Below are positions 27,650 to 37,714 of a DNA stretch of 64,000 nt, piece after piece. The stretch covers positions 1 to 64,000 of the forward strand of contig JAJTDP010000002.1 in NCBI GenBank assembly GCA_021300455.1, given 5' to 3'. Origin of the DNA: Sediminibacterium sp. GTDB lineage: Bacteria; Bacteroidota; Bacteroidia; Chitinophagales; Chitinophagaceae. Each line of letters opens with the position of its first letter. Position 1 is the stretch's first letter. Position numbers and translations under genes: made by a program. The notes under the pieces are model-generated. The model was not told the DNA's origin. It saw only the letters and a list, made by a program, of their open reading frames with translations, and did no database searches.

Positions 27650-28867
27650 TTAATGATGTGCCCATTGAATGGAGTCAATGTCAATCCCTTCTTTAAACAT
27701 TTCCCATAGTGGGCTCATTTCTCTTAGTTTTAAAACTGTATCGGTTACCGCTTTAATTGTGTAATCAATTTGTTCTTCAGTGGTATATCTTCCTAAACCA
27801 AAACGAAGTGAGCTATGCGCTAAATCATCGCCTAAGCCCAATGCTTTTAAAACATAGCTAGGTTCTAAAGAAGCCGATGTACAAGCTGAACCAGAAGATA
27901 AAGCGATGTCTTTGTTAAAGCCCATCATCAAACCTTCTCCTTCCACATATTTAAAAGAGATATTACTTACATGTGGTAAACGGTGAGCCGGATTACCATT
28001 TACATAAGTCTCGTCAATTTGCTTTAAAGCATTTTCTAACTTGTCTCTTAATTTTGAAACTCTTTCTGTATCGCCAGCCATATCTGTCTTTGCTATTTCT
28101 GCAGCTTTACCAAAGCCGACAATACCTGGAACGTTTAAAGTACCGCTACGCATTCCTCTTTCGTGGCCTCCGCCATCAATTTGAGCAGTTACTTTTACAC
28201 GTGGATTTTTTCTTCTCACATATAAAGCGCCTACTCCTTTTGGACCATACATTTTGTGTGCAGTAAAAGACATAATATCAATTCCGTCTGCAATAACATC
28301 CACAGGAATTTTTCCTACTGCTTGCACTGCATCTGTAAAGAAAAGCGCACCATGCTTTTTAGCAATAGCCGCAATTTCCTTCACCGGTTGTATTACACCA
28401 ATTTCATTATTAGCATACATGATCGCTACTAAAATAGTAGTTGGCTTCATGGCAGCTTCTAATTGTTTTAAATCTATTAAACCATCAGGTTGAACTTCTA
28501 GATAAGTAACTTCTGCACCTAATTTTTCTAAGTGTTTGCAAGTATCCAAAACAGCCTTATGTTCGGTGGTACTAGTAATAATGTGATTGCCCTTGCTTGC
28601 ATACATTTCATATACACCTTTGATACCTAGGTTGTTGCCTTCAGTAGCACCAGAAGTAAATATAATTTCTTTAGGATCTGCGCCAATTAGTTGGGCAATT
28701 TGCTCACGTGCATAGTCCACTGCTTCCTCAGCTTGCCATCCAAAAGAATGGTTACGACTAGCCGCATTTCCGAAATTTTCAAGAAAATAAGGTAACATCG
28801 CTTCTAAAACCCTAGGATCCATGGGGGTAGTTGAATTATGATCAAGATAAATTGGTAATTTTAACAT
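27650..28867 (-). CDS. iscS: Cysteine desulfurase
   Basis: [66 protein letters not shown]. Confidence 0.96.
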   Translation of the reverse strand: MLKLPIYLDHNSTTPMDPRVLEAMLPYFLENFGNAASRNHSFGWQAEEAVDYAREQIAQLIGADPKEIIFTSGATEGNNLGIKGVYEMYASKGNHIITSTTEHKAVLDTCKHLEKLGAEVTYLEVQPDGLIDLKQLEAAMKPTTILVAIMYANNEIGVIQPVKEIAAIAKKHGALFFTDAVQAVGKIPVDVIADGIDIMSFTAHKMYGPKGVGALYVRRKNPRVKVTAQIDGGGHERGMRSGTLNVPGIVGFGKAAEIAKTDMAGDTERVSKLRDKLENALKQIDETYVNGNPAHRLPHVSNISFKYVEGEGLMMGFNKDIALSSGSACTSASLEPSYVLKALGLGDDLAHSSLRFGLGRYTTEEQIDYTIKAVTDTVLKLREMSPLWEMFKEGIDIDSIQWAHH

Positions 28868-28977
28868 AACGGAATTTAATTTTTTCTAAAGCACAAAGCT
28901 AAAGCTTAAGGCTTGATTTTGTTGAATTCGTTAAGCATTAAAGGTAATTTTTTCCCAATTCGTAAAACAACAGAACC

Positions 28978-29382
28978 ATGGATTATAAAGTAGAACATAT
29001 AGGCATCGCGGTAAAAGACCTAGACACCAGCATCCCTTTATTCGAACAATTGTTAGGAAGCCCCTGCTATAAAACCGAATCCGTTGATAGCGAGGCCGTC
29101 AATACCGCCTTTTTTCTTCAACAAAGCACCAAAATTGAACTATTGGAAAGCAGCAATCCTGAAGGGCCCATTGCAAAATTTATAAATAAAAAAGGGGAAG
29201 GCATGCACCACATTGCTTTTGAAGTGCCTGATATTGTGGCGGAAATGGAGAGATTAAAAAAACTAGGCTTTACCCTTTTAAATGAAACACCAAAAAAAGG
29301 GGCTGACAATAAATTAATTTGTTTTGTGCACCCTAAAGTAACCAATGGTGTACTTATTGAACTTTGCCAAAGTATTGACTAG
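28978..29382 (+). CDS. mce: Methylmalonyl-CoA epimerase
   Basis: VEHIGIAVKDLDTSIPLFEQLLG; GEGMHHIAFEVPDI; VLIELCQ. Confidence 0.93.
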   Translation: MDYKVEHIGIAVKDLDTSIPLFEQLLGSPCYKTESVDSEAVNTAFFLQQSTKIELLESSNPEGPIAKFINKKGEGMHHIAFEVPDIVAEMERLKKLGFTLLNETPKKGADNKLICFVHPKVTNGVLIELCQSID

Positions 29383-29428
29383 TAAATTTATTGAAAAAGT
29401 AAAAAAAATTGAAGATGCTTTTCTGCGA

Positions 29429-30136
29429 TTAAATACCTAAAATCTCAATGGCTTTTTGTGCCGCTAATTGGCTGGCATCTTTCTTAGTATAGCCTTTTTG
29501 AGCAGTGACCACTTCTCCATCAAGTACTACATTAATGGTGAATAATCTTCTTCTTCCTTCTAATTGTTCACCCGCTAAAACAAAATCTATTTGCTTGCCT
29601 TGCTTTAAGGCCCAGCCAATAATTTTATTTTTTATATTAATATCTATTTGTTCTAAATCGTCCATGAACAAATAAGGCTGAATCATTTTTTCTAAAATCC
29701 AAAGTTTAGTAAAATCATATTTCTTATCTAAATAAATAGCACCCACTAAGGCTTCCAAGGTATTGCCGAAAATTTGACTGGTTTTCAAAGACCCATCCAT
29801 TTTATTAAACCTTGTCATTTTGCGCAGTCCCATTTGCACTGCAATATGATTTAGTTGCTGTCTATTCACCATCTTGCTGCGCATCTCGGTTAAAAAACCT
29901 TCCCCTTTGTAAGGATATTTTTTAAATAAATAATCGGCCACCACGGAGCTGATAATAGCGTCGCCTAAAAATTCTAGTCTTTCGTTATTTTCTTCAGGAT
30001 TTTCTCTAACCGATCTATGATTCAATGCAGTTTGAAAAAGTACAATACTTTTTGTTTGATAGCCAATAAGTGCTGCTAAATTTTTTTCAAAATCCGATTT
30101 TTTGAAAAAGGAAAGTAAAGTTTGTATTCTTTTCAC
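29429..30136 (-). CDS. rnc: Ribonuclease III
   Basis: NERLEFLGDAIISSVVADYLFKKYP; FGNTLEALVGAIYLDKKY; C-terminal dsRBD. Confidence 0.95.
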   Translation of the reverse strand: MKRIQTLLSFFKKSDFEKNLAALIGYQTKSIVLFQTALNHRSVRENPEENNERLEFLGDAIISSVVADYLFKKYPYKGEGFLTEMRSKMVNRQQLNHIAVQMGLRKMTRFNKMDGSLKTSQIFGNTLEALVGAIYLDKKYDFTKLWILEKMIQPYLFMDDLEQIDINIKNKIIGWALKQGKQIDFVLAGEQLEGRRRLFTINVVLDGEVVTAQKGYTKKDASQLAAQKAIEILGI

Positions 30137-30142
30137 TTTGAA

Positions 30143-31396
30143 TTAGGCCTTGTATTTTTTTACAATCACACAGGCATTGTGTCCGCCAAATCCGAAAGTA
30201 TTACTTAAGGCAGCATTCACTGTTCTTTTTTGCGCTGTATTAAAAGTAAAATTAAGGCCTTGGTCTAATTCAGGATCATCTGTAAAATGGTTGATGGTAG
30301 GAGGAATAATATCATGCACCACGGCTTGAATACAAGCAATGGCTTCAATTACGCCTGCGGCACCCAAGCAATGACCCGTCATGGATTTAGTAGAACTAAT
30401 ATTTAAATTATACGCATGCTCACCAAACACTGCTGTTATAGCCTTGGTTTCTGCTATATCTCCAAGAGGTGTAGAAGTTCCATGTGTGTTGATATAATCA
30501 ATATCTGATGGCTGCATTTCAGCATCTTTTAAAGCGGCAATCATTACATTTTTAGCACCTAATCCATCAGGATGCGGGGCCGTTAAATGATAAGCATCTG
30601 CAGTAGCTCCACCACCCACTACTTCACAATATATTTTAGCACCGCGTTTTTTGGCGTGCTCTAATTCTTCTAATATTAAAACGCCAGAAGCTTCTCCCAT
30701 GATAAAACCATCTCTGTCTTTATCATAAGGACGACTTGCTATTTTAGGGTCGTCATTTCTTTCACTCATCGCCTTCATAGCATTGAATCCACCCATACCT
30801 GCAATACCTATCACCGACTCTGCTCCACCTGTAACAATAATATCAGCCTTACCTAATTTTATATTATCCATTGCAGTTACGATGGCATTGGTACTAGAAG
30901 CACAGGCACTCACTACGGCGAAGTTGGGTCCACGAAAACCATGCTTCATAGAAATTTGCCCAGCAGCAATATCTAATATCATTTTAGGAATAAAAAACGG
31001 ATTGAATCTTGGTGTACCATCTCCTTGCACAAAATTGGTGACTTCCTCTGTGAAAGTGGTTAAGCCTCCAATACCACTTGCAAAAATAACACCTACTCTA
31101 TCGTGGTCAATATTGTCTTTGGTAATACCTGCATCAGCCACAGCTTGGTCACTAGCTACCAATGCAATTTGAGCAAAGCGGTCTAGTTTTCTTGCTTCTT
31201 TGCGATCCATAAATTCTACCGGATCAAAGCCCTTGATTTCACATGCAAATCTTGTCTTAAACTTAGAAGCATCAAATTGTGTTATCATATCCGCACCCGA
31301 TACACCATTGACTAAATTTTCCCAGTAAGAAGCTAGGTTATTTCCAATAGGTGTTAAAGTACCAATGCCTGTAACTACAATGCGTTTAGTTTGCAT
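30143..31396 (-). CDS. fabF: Beta-ketoacyl-ACP synthase II
   Basis: MQTKRIVVTGIGTLTPIGNN; VVSACASSTNAI; GHCLGAAGVIEAI; NTFGFGGHNACV; the start at 31441 in the track would begin inside a hairpin. Confidence 0.96.
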   Translation of the reverse strand: MQTKRIVVTGIGTLTPIGNNLASYWENLVNGVSGADMITQFDASKFKTRFACEIKGFDPVEFMDRKEARKLDRFAQIALVASDQAVADAGITKDNIDHDRVGVIFASGIGGLTTFTEEVTNFVQGDGTPRFNPFFIPKMILDIAAGQISMKHGFRGPNFAVVSACASSTNAIVTAMDNIKLGKADIIVTGGAESVIGIAGMGGFNAMKAMSERNDDPKIASRPYDKDRDGFIMGEASGVLILEELEHAKKRGAKIYCEVVGGGATADAYHLTAPHPDGLGAKNVMIAALKDAEMQPSDIDYINTHGTSTPLGDIAETKAITAVFGEHAYNLNISSTKSMTGHCLGAAGVIEAIACIQAVVHDIIPPTINHFTDDPELDQGLNFTFNTAQKRTVNAALSNTFGFGGHNACVIVKKYKA

Positions 31397-31415
31397 GTTA
31401 ATGGTTTTAAATAAG

Positions 31416-31452
31416 AATCCGCCTTTAAAGCAAAGGCTCAAAAAGGCGGATT
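31416..31452 (-). promoter_or_regulatory. Stem-loop between acpP and fabF
   Basis: AATCCGCCTTT-aaagcaaaggctcaa-AAAGGCGGATT, perfect 11-bp stem. Confidence 0.65.
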
Positions 31453-31496
31453 TAAATATGCCGATGATTCAGCTTGAAACTTCTAAATGAATTTAG

Positions 31497-31733
31497 TTAT
31501 TTCGCGTGCTCTTCTAAATAAGCAACAGCTTGACCAACGGTAGTAATAGTTTCTGCTTGTTCATCAGGAATTGAAATGTTGAATTCTTTTTCAAATTCCA
31601 TAATTAATTCAACTGTGTCCAAAGAATCTGCTCCCAAATCATTTGTAAAAGAAGCGGCACTTGTAACTTCTGCTTCATCTACACCTAATTTGTCAACGAT
31701 GATTTTTTTAACTCTTGTAGCGATGTCTGACAT
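31497..31733 (-). CDS. acpP: Acyl carrier protein
   Basis: [23 protein letters not shown]…[23 protein letters not shown]. Confidence 0.96.
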   Translation of the reverse strand: MSDIATRVKKIIVDKLGVDEAEVTSAASFTNDLGADSLDTVELIMEFEKEFNISIPDEQAETITTVGQAVAYLEEHAK

Positions 31734-31999
31734 TGTAAATAGTTTTTGTTTACGGCGCAAAAATATACTTTTTGTTAAAAACGAGGTATTTTATTTGCCT
31801 TTTTGTTTACACATTTTGAAGTACCCCTACAAGTTAGGCCTATTTTGGGCTTTTTAGGGCTTTTCTAGGCTAGAAATAGCGTAAATAGGGGTTTTTATAG
31901 GCCTATTAATAAGCGAACAATTAGTAGTTAAAAGGGGCTTTTGAGTAGCTAATAATTGTAAAAGTGGATAACCTAGATAAAGAAGGTATGGCGTAGGAC

Positions 32000-32464
32000 T
32001 TATTTATTCTTTAAAATAGCCCTTATTGTTTGCTTTACCTCTAGGGTCATATTATCATTGGGAATTAGAAAGAAGGTTTTAGGGGCAAAATAAATATGGA
32101 AAAAATGAGGGCTTTCGAAATGATGGGAAACTTCTTCCCAGTTCCAAGTTGCCTCTCCTTGCATGGAATGCAAACTTGCTTTTTGATTGTCAAAACTAAA
32201 GTCCCAGTTATAGGTAAACAAAGCCGTTTTTTTATAAAAAATAGTAGGCATCAGAAACCAAAATAAAAGTAACAGCACAATCCAAAGTACAGAGCCCAAT
32301 AAAAATAATTCTGGTCTAATTTTTTTTAGGAATAATAAAATGCCTGTTAGGATGGCATATACATTCACCACAATCATTAATGTTTTAATTTCTGGTTGCT
32401 TTATAAAATGATAACGCAAGGCTTCTAATACCTGCGCTTTTTGATAACTAACTTCAATAGACAT
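32000..32464 (-). CDS. YcxB-like family membrane protein
   Basis: Two N-terminal TM segments, then a β-rich C-terminal half (WNWEEVSHHFESPHFFHIYFAPKTFFLIPND); start MSIEVSYQ at 32464. Confidence 0.6.
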   Translation of the reverse strand: MSIEVSYQKAQVLEALRYHFIKQPEIKTLMIVVNVYAILTGILLFLKKIRPELFLLGSVLWIVLLLLFWFLMPTIFYKKTALFTYNWDFSFDNQKASLHSMQGEATWNWEEVSHHFESPHFFHIYFAPKTFFLIPNDNMTLEVKQTIRAILKNK

Positions 32465-32541
32465 GTAGGAACATATTATTAATACCATACAAAGATACAG
32501 CCCTTTTAAAAAATGACTATATTTAATTATATAAATAATAC

Positions 32542-33492
32542 ATGAAAGTACTTTGTATTGGCGAGGCTTTAATTGATATGATTTGCACAGATGTAAATGT
32601 ATCTTTATCCAGTGGCCAACATTTTTTAAAAAAAGCCGGCGGCGCTCCCGCCAATGTGGCTGCTGCTATTGCAGCTTTAGGGGGAGAGGTAAGTATGGCC
32701 GCCAAAGTAGGCGACGACCCCTTTGGACAACACCTTGTAGAACTACTTAATACCATGGGCGTAAATACAAGTTTAATCATTAAGGACCCAGCTCATTTTA
32801 CCACTTTTGCATTTGTTTCTTTAATGAACGATGGGGAAAGAGATTTTTATTTTAATAGAGGTGCAGATAAAGAATTAACCACCTATGATTTAGCAGCGCT
32901 AGACTTAAAAGAATATAGTATTGTTCATTTTGGATCGGCCACTGCTTTTTTACCCGGCCCTCTTCAAAAAACTTACATTGAACTATTAGCTAAAGCAAAG
33001 CAAGCGGGTTGTTTAATAAGTTTTGATCCTAATTACAGGCATTTACTTTTTCAAAATAACAGCGCTTCTTTTATACAACAGTGTGGTGCCTTTATAGAAA
33101 GGTGTAATTTTTTTAAATTGAGTGATGAAGAGGCTTTATTAATTACCGGTGGCGATACCGTGGCAATGGCTGCAAATGCATTAAGAAATAAAACCAAGGC
33201 TGTATTTGCTATTACACTAGGTAAAGAAGGCACAATGCTTTGTATAGGGGACCAAATTGAAATCATTAAAAGCATTCCCATTCAACCTGTGGATGCCACC
33301 GGCGCGGGCGATGCTTTTGTGGGTGCTGTCTTATATCAATTGAATAAGCGAAATGTAATTGATATAAACTTAGTTTCAATGGAAGATTGGAAAACTATCA
33401 TTAGCAATGCTAATAAAGCGGGTGCTAGAACCTGCGAATACATGGGCGCAATGGAAGCCTTCAAACATTTAAATAATTCCATTTTCGATTAG
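32542..33492 (+). CDS. PfkB family carbohydrate kinase (fructokinase-like)
   Basis: VLCIGEALIDMICTDV; GGAPANVAAAIAALGG; PVDATGAGDAFVGAVLY. Confidence 0.93.
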   Translation: MKVLCIGEALIDMICTDVNVSLSSGQHFLKKAGGAPANVAAAIAALGGEVSMAAKVGDDPFGQHLVELLNTMGVNTSLIIKDPAHFTTFAFVSLMNDGERDFYFNRGADKELTTYDLAALDLKEYSIVHFGSATAFLPGPLQKTYIELLAKAKQAGCLISFDPNYRHLLFQNNSASFIQQCGAFIERCNFFKLSDEEALLITGGDTVAMAANALRNKTKAVFAITLGKEGTMLCIGDQIEIIKSIPIQPVDATGAGDAFVGAVLYQLNKRNVIDINLVSMEDWKTIISNANKAGARTCEYMGAMEAFKHLNNSIFD

Positions 33493-33494
33493 CC

Positions 33495-34664
33495 CTAAAA
33501 TCTATAGCCAAAACCTAGGCTAATGGTATAGTCTGCAAATGCAGCATCTCCTCTTGAAAATACTTTAGTATCGTTGGTTCTTAAAATATCTGGATAGCTT
33601 TGAGGTCTTTCTCTTCTAATAGCCACTGGTGCATATAAATAGAAGTTGAAATTTTTATAACTATAATTAGCGCCTGGTTCTATAGCCAATACATTACCTG
33701 GTCTTCTAAAGCCAGTATTGTCTCCTATTAAATCCTTTGCAGGAATACATTCATATCGTGCACCCATTGAAAGGGTAAAGGCATTGGTTGTCCAGTTCGT
33801 ACCTGCTCTTAATAAATATTGGTCGGGCACACTCATTACATCTGAAGTGTACTTAATTGCAGTTGCAGAAGGAATTCCCCCTCTTGCAGTACTTACCCCA
33901 TTATTGCCTTTTGGATTAATTAAATAATAGGTATTACCATAAACACTGAATGCATTATTTAATTGTCTGAAGGCATTTAATTCAAGCGATAACCCCCAGC
34001 CCCCATCGCCCAATTGTATAGATTGATCCACTGGTCCTTTTCTAGTTAGAGTATTAGTACCTAATTTATAATTATAAATATCTTCAGCTTTATAATTACC
34101 CGTTGGCATTTTAAGACCAACGCCTCCTAATAAATTACCCTTCGCTCCTTGCTTTGGTGCAATAAGCCATTTGTAAGCAGTTAATCTTATATCTCCTAAG
34201 CCTTGAGAAAAAGTAGCAAAACGCGGATTGCCCTTGGTATTTCCCAGATGCTCATATAAAGAACTTCTTTCATTATATAACAAAGGAAGATCAAAGCCAA
34301 TACTCCATTTTTCATTTAGTTTTCTCACCAAAAAAATATCCATGGTGCGACTAAAATTTCTAACATCGGTCCCTTCAGCTACTCTTTGGGTTTGCTCGTC
34401 TGTACCATTAAAATGTTTATAGGATTTGAAATAGCGACCATTAATATTGAGGTCCCATTTAGGTTCCACCATTTTTTGAGCGTTACTATCATTACCATCA
34501 TGCATCATTCCATTCATCGTACCATGCATCATAGAATGCTCCATGGTATTTAAGCCACCCACCGTTCTAATAGCCACACATCCCTGTGCACTTAATTCGA
34601 CAGAGCTGCCAATTATTAAAAAGAAGGCTGCAACTAGCTTTATATTGTTTAGAATACTTTTCAT
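33495..34664 (-). CDS. Secreted/outer-membrane β-barrel-type protein with Met/His-rich N-terminal segment
   Basis: Signal peptide; MEHSMMHGTMNGMMHDG; barrel-like alternating segments ending in GFGYRF. Confidence 0.65.
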   Translation of the reverse strand: MKSILNNIKLVAAFFLIIGSSVELSAQGCVAIRTVGGLNTMEHSMMHGTMNGMMHDGNDSNAQKMVEPKWDLNINGRYFKSYKHFNGTDEQTQRVAEGTDVRNFSRTMDIFLVRKLNEKWSIGFDLPLLYNERSSLYEHLGNTKGNPRFATFSQGLGDIRLTAYKWLIAPKQGAKGNLLGGVGLKMPTGNYKAEDIYNYKLGTNTLTRKGPVDQSIQLGDGGWGLSLELNAFRQLNNAFSVYGNTYYLINPKGNNGVSTARGGIPSATAIKYTSDVMSVPDQYLLRAGTNWTTNAFTLSMGARYECIPAKDLIGDNTGFRRPGNVLAIEPGANYSYKNFNFYLYAPVAIRRERPQSYPDILRTNDTKVFSRGDAAFADYTISLGFGYRF

Positions 34665-34742
34665 TAACCTGATAAAATTTATAGTTTCAAAGCAGGCAAA
34701 TATAGGGTTAATTATTTTTTCGGGAAATAGATATATAATTAA

Positions 34743-34776
34743 TTTTGTATAAAACTAGGTCAATTTAGTATGTTTG
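34743..34776 (+). promoter_or_regulatory. Bacteroidota-type promoter
   Basis: TTTTG (34743-34747), N21, TATGTTTG (34769-34776), 22 nt upstream of the ATG at 34799. Confidence 0.6.
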
Positions 34777-34798
34777 TATAATTAGTAAACGCAACCTT

Positions 34799-35290
34799 AT
34801 GAGATACATTAAACTTTTTTTAATTATTGCCATTTCCCTATTTGTGTTTTTAGTGTATTTAGTTATTCCCAATAAAATAGTAGTAAGTAATAACAATTTT
34901 GTACACCAGCCAGGCAGTATAGTAAGCAATGCCTTTATGAGTATACAATACTGGGATAAATGGATGCCTCATGATTCTATCGATGATCATACATTTATCT
35001 TAAAGCAAGGAAAATTAGAAGTGAGTGGATCTTTTTTATCTGCAGTCAAATGCTTTTATACCATTAATGAAATGTCTGGGCCTGTTACTTATTCTGCTAT
35101 TGATGCAGGCGGCGATAGCACTATGTTAAGATATGAAGCAACCATAAATAATAAATTCATTTCTCCTTTGCAAAGAATTAATAATTATTTAGATAGCAAG
35201 AAAATGAAAGGGCAGCTTGATATTACCTTAGAGGCAGCTAAAAAATTCTATTCAAAAAGAGAAAATAATAAAAAAGGGCCTACTCTATAG
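34799..35290 (+). CDS. Hypothetical membrane-anchored protein (possibly SRPBCC/polyketide-cyclase-like)
   Basis: N-terminal TM, then VVSNNNFVHQPGSIVSNAFMSIQYWDKWMP…; family assignment tentative. Confidence 0.5.
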   Translation: MRYIKLFLIIAISLFVFLVYLVIPNKIVVSNNNFVHQPGSIVSNAFMSIQYWDKWMPHDSIDDHTFILKQGKLEVSGSFLSAVKCFYTINEMSGPVTYSAIDAGGDSTMLRYEATINNKFISPLQRINNYLDSKKMKGQLDITLEAAKKFYSKRENNKKGPTL

Positions 35291-35295
35291 AAAAT

Positions 35296-36231
35296 TTATT
35301 TCCAAGCATTTTTTAATTGTTGAATATCTGCAGGACTTGTTCTGCAACAACCACCAATTACTTTAGCGCCAGCCGCTTTCCATATTTGGGCATTATCAAC
35401 AAAACTTAGATGGCAGTTATCTGTTGGTTCCCAGGTTTTAGTATCGCTATTATATGCCTCCCCTTTATTGGGATACACCACAATATATTTATCGGTAATG
35501 GGTACGGCCATCTTTATTAGAGATTCAATATAATGTGGCGCCGTGCAGTTCACACCCAAACCAATAATGTTTGGACTTTCATTCAACAATTCAATAGCTT
35601 CAGAAAATAGTGCACCGCTGCATAAATGCGCTTCGTCTTTACAACTAAAGCTTACCCATGCTTGACACTGCGGATAATTTTTTAATAATTCCTTTATCGC
35701 CAATGCTTCTTCTAAACAAGGTATGGTTTCAAAGGCAAGTATATTGGCATTGGATCTGGCTAGTAAGTCAAGTCTTTCTTTATGAAATTCCATTAATTTT
35801 TCTATACTGACATTGTAATTACCGCTGTATTCAGAGCCGTCTGCTAAGGCTGCTCCATAAGGGCCTATGGAAGCTGCCACTAAAAGAAGTTCTCTATTCG
35901 CTGAAGGGTTTACCTGTAAATATTCGTCAATCGCTTCTTTGGCAATACTTAAACTCAATTGCATTAAGTCTTCGGTTTCTTTTTTTGAATACCCTTGTTT
36001 TGCAAAACCTTCGAAGCTAGCTTGATAAGTAGACGTTGTGATAATATCTGCTCCTGCATGCAGATAATCCAAATGAACTTGCTTAATTAAGGCAGGATTT
36101 TCAATGAGTAATTTAGCAGACCACAATGCATGATTTAAATTAGCGCCTCTTTTTTCCAATTCAGTAGCCAAAGCACCATCTAATATGACACAGCCTTGTT
36201 TTTCAATTATATGATCAAAAAATGAATTCAT
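35296..36231 (-). CDS. mmuM: Homocysteine S-methyltransferase
   Basis: VILDGALATELEKRGANLNHALWSAKLL; GLGVNCTAP; AKVIGGCCRTSPADI (zinc-binding Cys pair). Confidence 0.92.
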   Translation of the reverse strand: MNSFFDHIIEKQGCVILDGALATELEKRGANLNHALWSAKLLIENPALIKQVHLDYLHAGADIITTSTYQASFEGFAKQGYSKKETEDLMQLSLSIAKEAIDEYLQVNPSANRELLLVAASIGPYGAALADGSEYSGNYNVSIEKLMEFHKERLDLLARSNANILAFETIPCLEEALAIKELLKNYPQCQAWVSFSCKDEAHLCSGALFSEAIELLNESPNIIGLGVNCTAPHYIESLIKMAVPITDKYIVVYPNKGEAYNSDTKTWEPTDNCHLSFVDNAQIWKAAGAKVIGGCCRTSPADIQQLKNAWK

Positions 36232-36246
36232 TAAAACTATTTATTA

Positions 36247-37632
36247 CTACTTTCCAATACAGAACTTAGAGAAAATAAAATCTAATTGATCTTCATTGGT
36301 AATTTGTCCTGTAATGGTACCCAAATAATGAAGGGCCTGGTTAATATCAATAGCGAGCAAATCACCCGTGGCATTATTAGCAAGTCCGGTTTCAATATCT
36401 ACAAGGGCATACAATAACTTTTTAAGCGCAGTGGCATGTCTTGCATTGGTAACAATAGTGCCTTCTTTGTTTAAGCCATCTCCCACTACTTTCTGTGTAA
36501 GCATGTTTCTTAATGCTTCAATATTTTTTTTATCCTTGGCAGCAATAAATATAACATCTTTCAATGCTTCATTATTTTGTAGGGAAGGGTCAATGCCTAG
36601 GTCTACTTTATTGCCCACTAATATCATTTTATCATTGCCTATGGCTGTTTGCCAATCTATCATTTGCTTGGCAGTAGTGGCACTTGCATCAAATAAAGCA
36701 ATGACAATATCTGCTTGCTCTATTTTTTCAATACTTTTATCAATACCCATTTGTTCTATCAAATCGGAAGTACTACTGCGTATACCTGCAGTATCAATTA
36801 ACTTATACAATACACCTTCAATGGTAAGATACTCTTCCACTGTATCACGTGTGGTACCAGGTATTTCACTTACCAAGGCCCTGTGTTCGTTTAATAATGT
36901 ATTTAATAGCGTCGATTTTCCTGCATTCGGTTTTCCCACAATGGCTACCTGTACTCCATTTTTAATAACATTACCTAGCTTAAAAGAATCGTATAATAAT
37001 TGTGTCTTTAATTGTAATTGCGCTACTAATTTTTCTAATTCTTTTTTATTAGCAAAGGCCACATCTTCTTGAGAAAAATCTAATTCCAATTCTATGAGTG
37101 CTGAAAATTTTATTAATTTTTCACGCATCACCTGCAAATCGGAAGAGAATCCTCCTTTTAAATTATAAAGGGCTGTTTTACGAGAAGCCTCTGTATTACT
37201 AGCAATTAAATCGGCCACCGCTTCAGCCTGTGTTAAATCTAGTTTGCCATTTAAAAAAGCACGTTGGGTAAACTCACCTGGCTTTGCTAGCCTAGCTCCT
37301 TTTAAAATAAATAATTGTAGTAGGGAGTCTTGTATAAAGGGGGAACCATGGCAAGATATTTCTACCACCTCTTCCCCTGTATAAGATTTAGGTGCTTTAT
37401 ATAAAGTAACGACTACTTCATCAATCACTTGTAAGTTGTCTACAATTTTACCAAAGTGTACCGTATGAGAAGACTTAGCTGCTAGATTCTTTTTAGAAAA
37501 TACGGATGCTACGAGCTCAATGGATTTTGGACCACTTAGTCTAATAACAGCAATAGCCCCTAATCCTGGAGGAGAAGCGAGTGCCACAATTGTATCATTC
37601 CAAGTACTTAAATTTTCGCGCATAGAGAACAA
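36247..37632 (-). CDS. mnmE: tRNA modification GTPase MnmE
   Basis: DTIVALASPPGLGAIAVIRLSG; GKPNAGKSTLLNTLL; DTAGIR; C-terminal FCIGK. Confidence 0.97.
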   Translation of the reverse strand: MFSMRENLSTWNDTIVALASPPGLGAIAVIRLSGPKSIELVASVFSKKNLAAKSSHTVHFGKIVDNLQVIDEVVVTLYKAPKSYTGEEVVEISCHGSPFIQDSLLQLFILKGARLAKPGEFTQRAFLNGKLDLTQAEAVADLIASNTEASRKTALYNLKGGFSSDLQVMREKLIKFSALIELELDFSQEDVAFANKKELEKLVAQLQLKTQLLYDSFKLGNVIKNGVQVAIVGKPNAGKSTLLNTLLNEHRALVSEIPGTTRDTVEEYLTIEGVLYKLIDTAGIRSSTSDLIEQMGIDKSIEKIEQADIVIALFDASATTAKQMIDWQTAIGNDKMILVGNKVDLGIDPSLQNNEALKDVIFIAAKDKKNIEALRNMLTQKVVGDGLNKEGTIVTNARHATALKKLLYALVDIETGLANNATGDLLAIDINQALHYLGTITGQITNEDQLDFIFSKFCIGK

Positions 37633-37657
37633 AGGTAAACTTTATACTAGTAAAAAA

Positions 37658-37687
37658 AATCCCTCCCCGAAAGTTCGGGAAGGGATT
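37658..37687 (-). terminator. Terminator of the exbB-exbD-exbD-tonB operon
   Basis: AATCCCTCCCCGAA-ag-TTCGGGAAGGGATT; minus-strand T-run follows. Confidence 0.85.
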
Positions 37688-37714
37688 CATAATATATTAG
37701 AAAAGAGGCTGGGC

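Noticed and set aside
31767-31999. Repeated TAGGCCTATT/GGGCTTTT motifs upstream of acpP as a CRISPR-like or repeat array
   Set aside because: Only two imperfect short copies with irregular spacing; compatible with AT-rich promoter DNA.
36368-37072. 234-aa plus-strand ORF antisense to mnmE
   Set aside because: MnmE has complete family motifs across this interval; the antisense ORF has no recognisable domain and is a codon-usage shadow.
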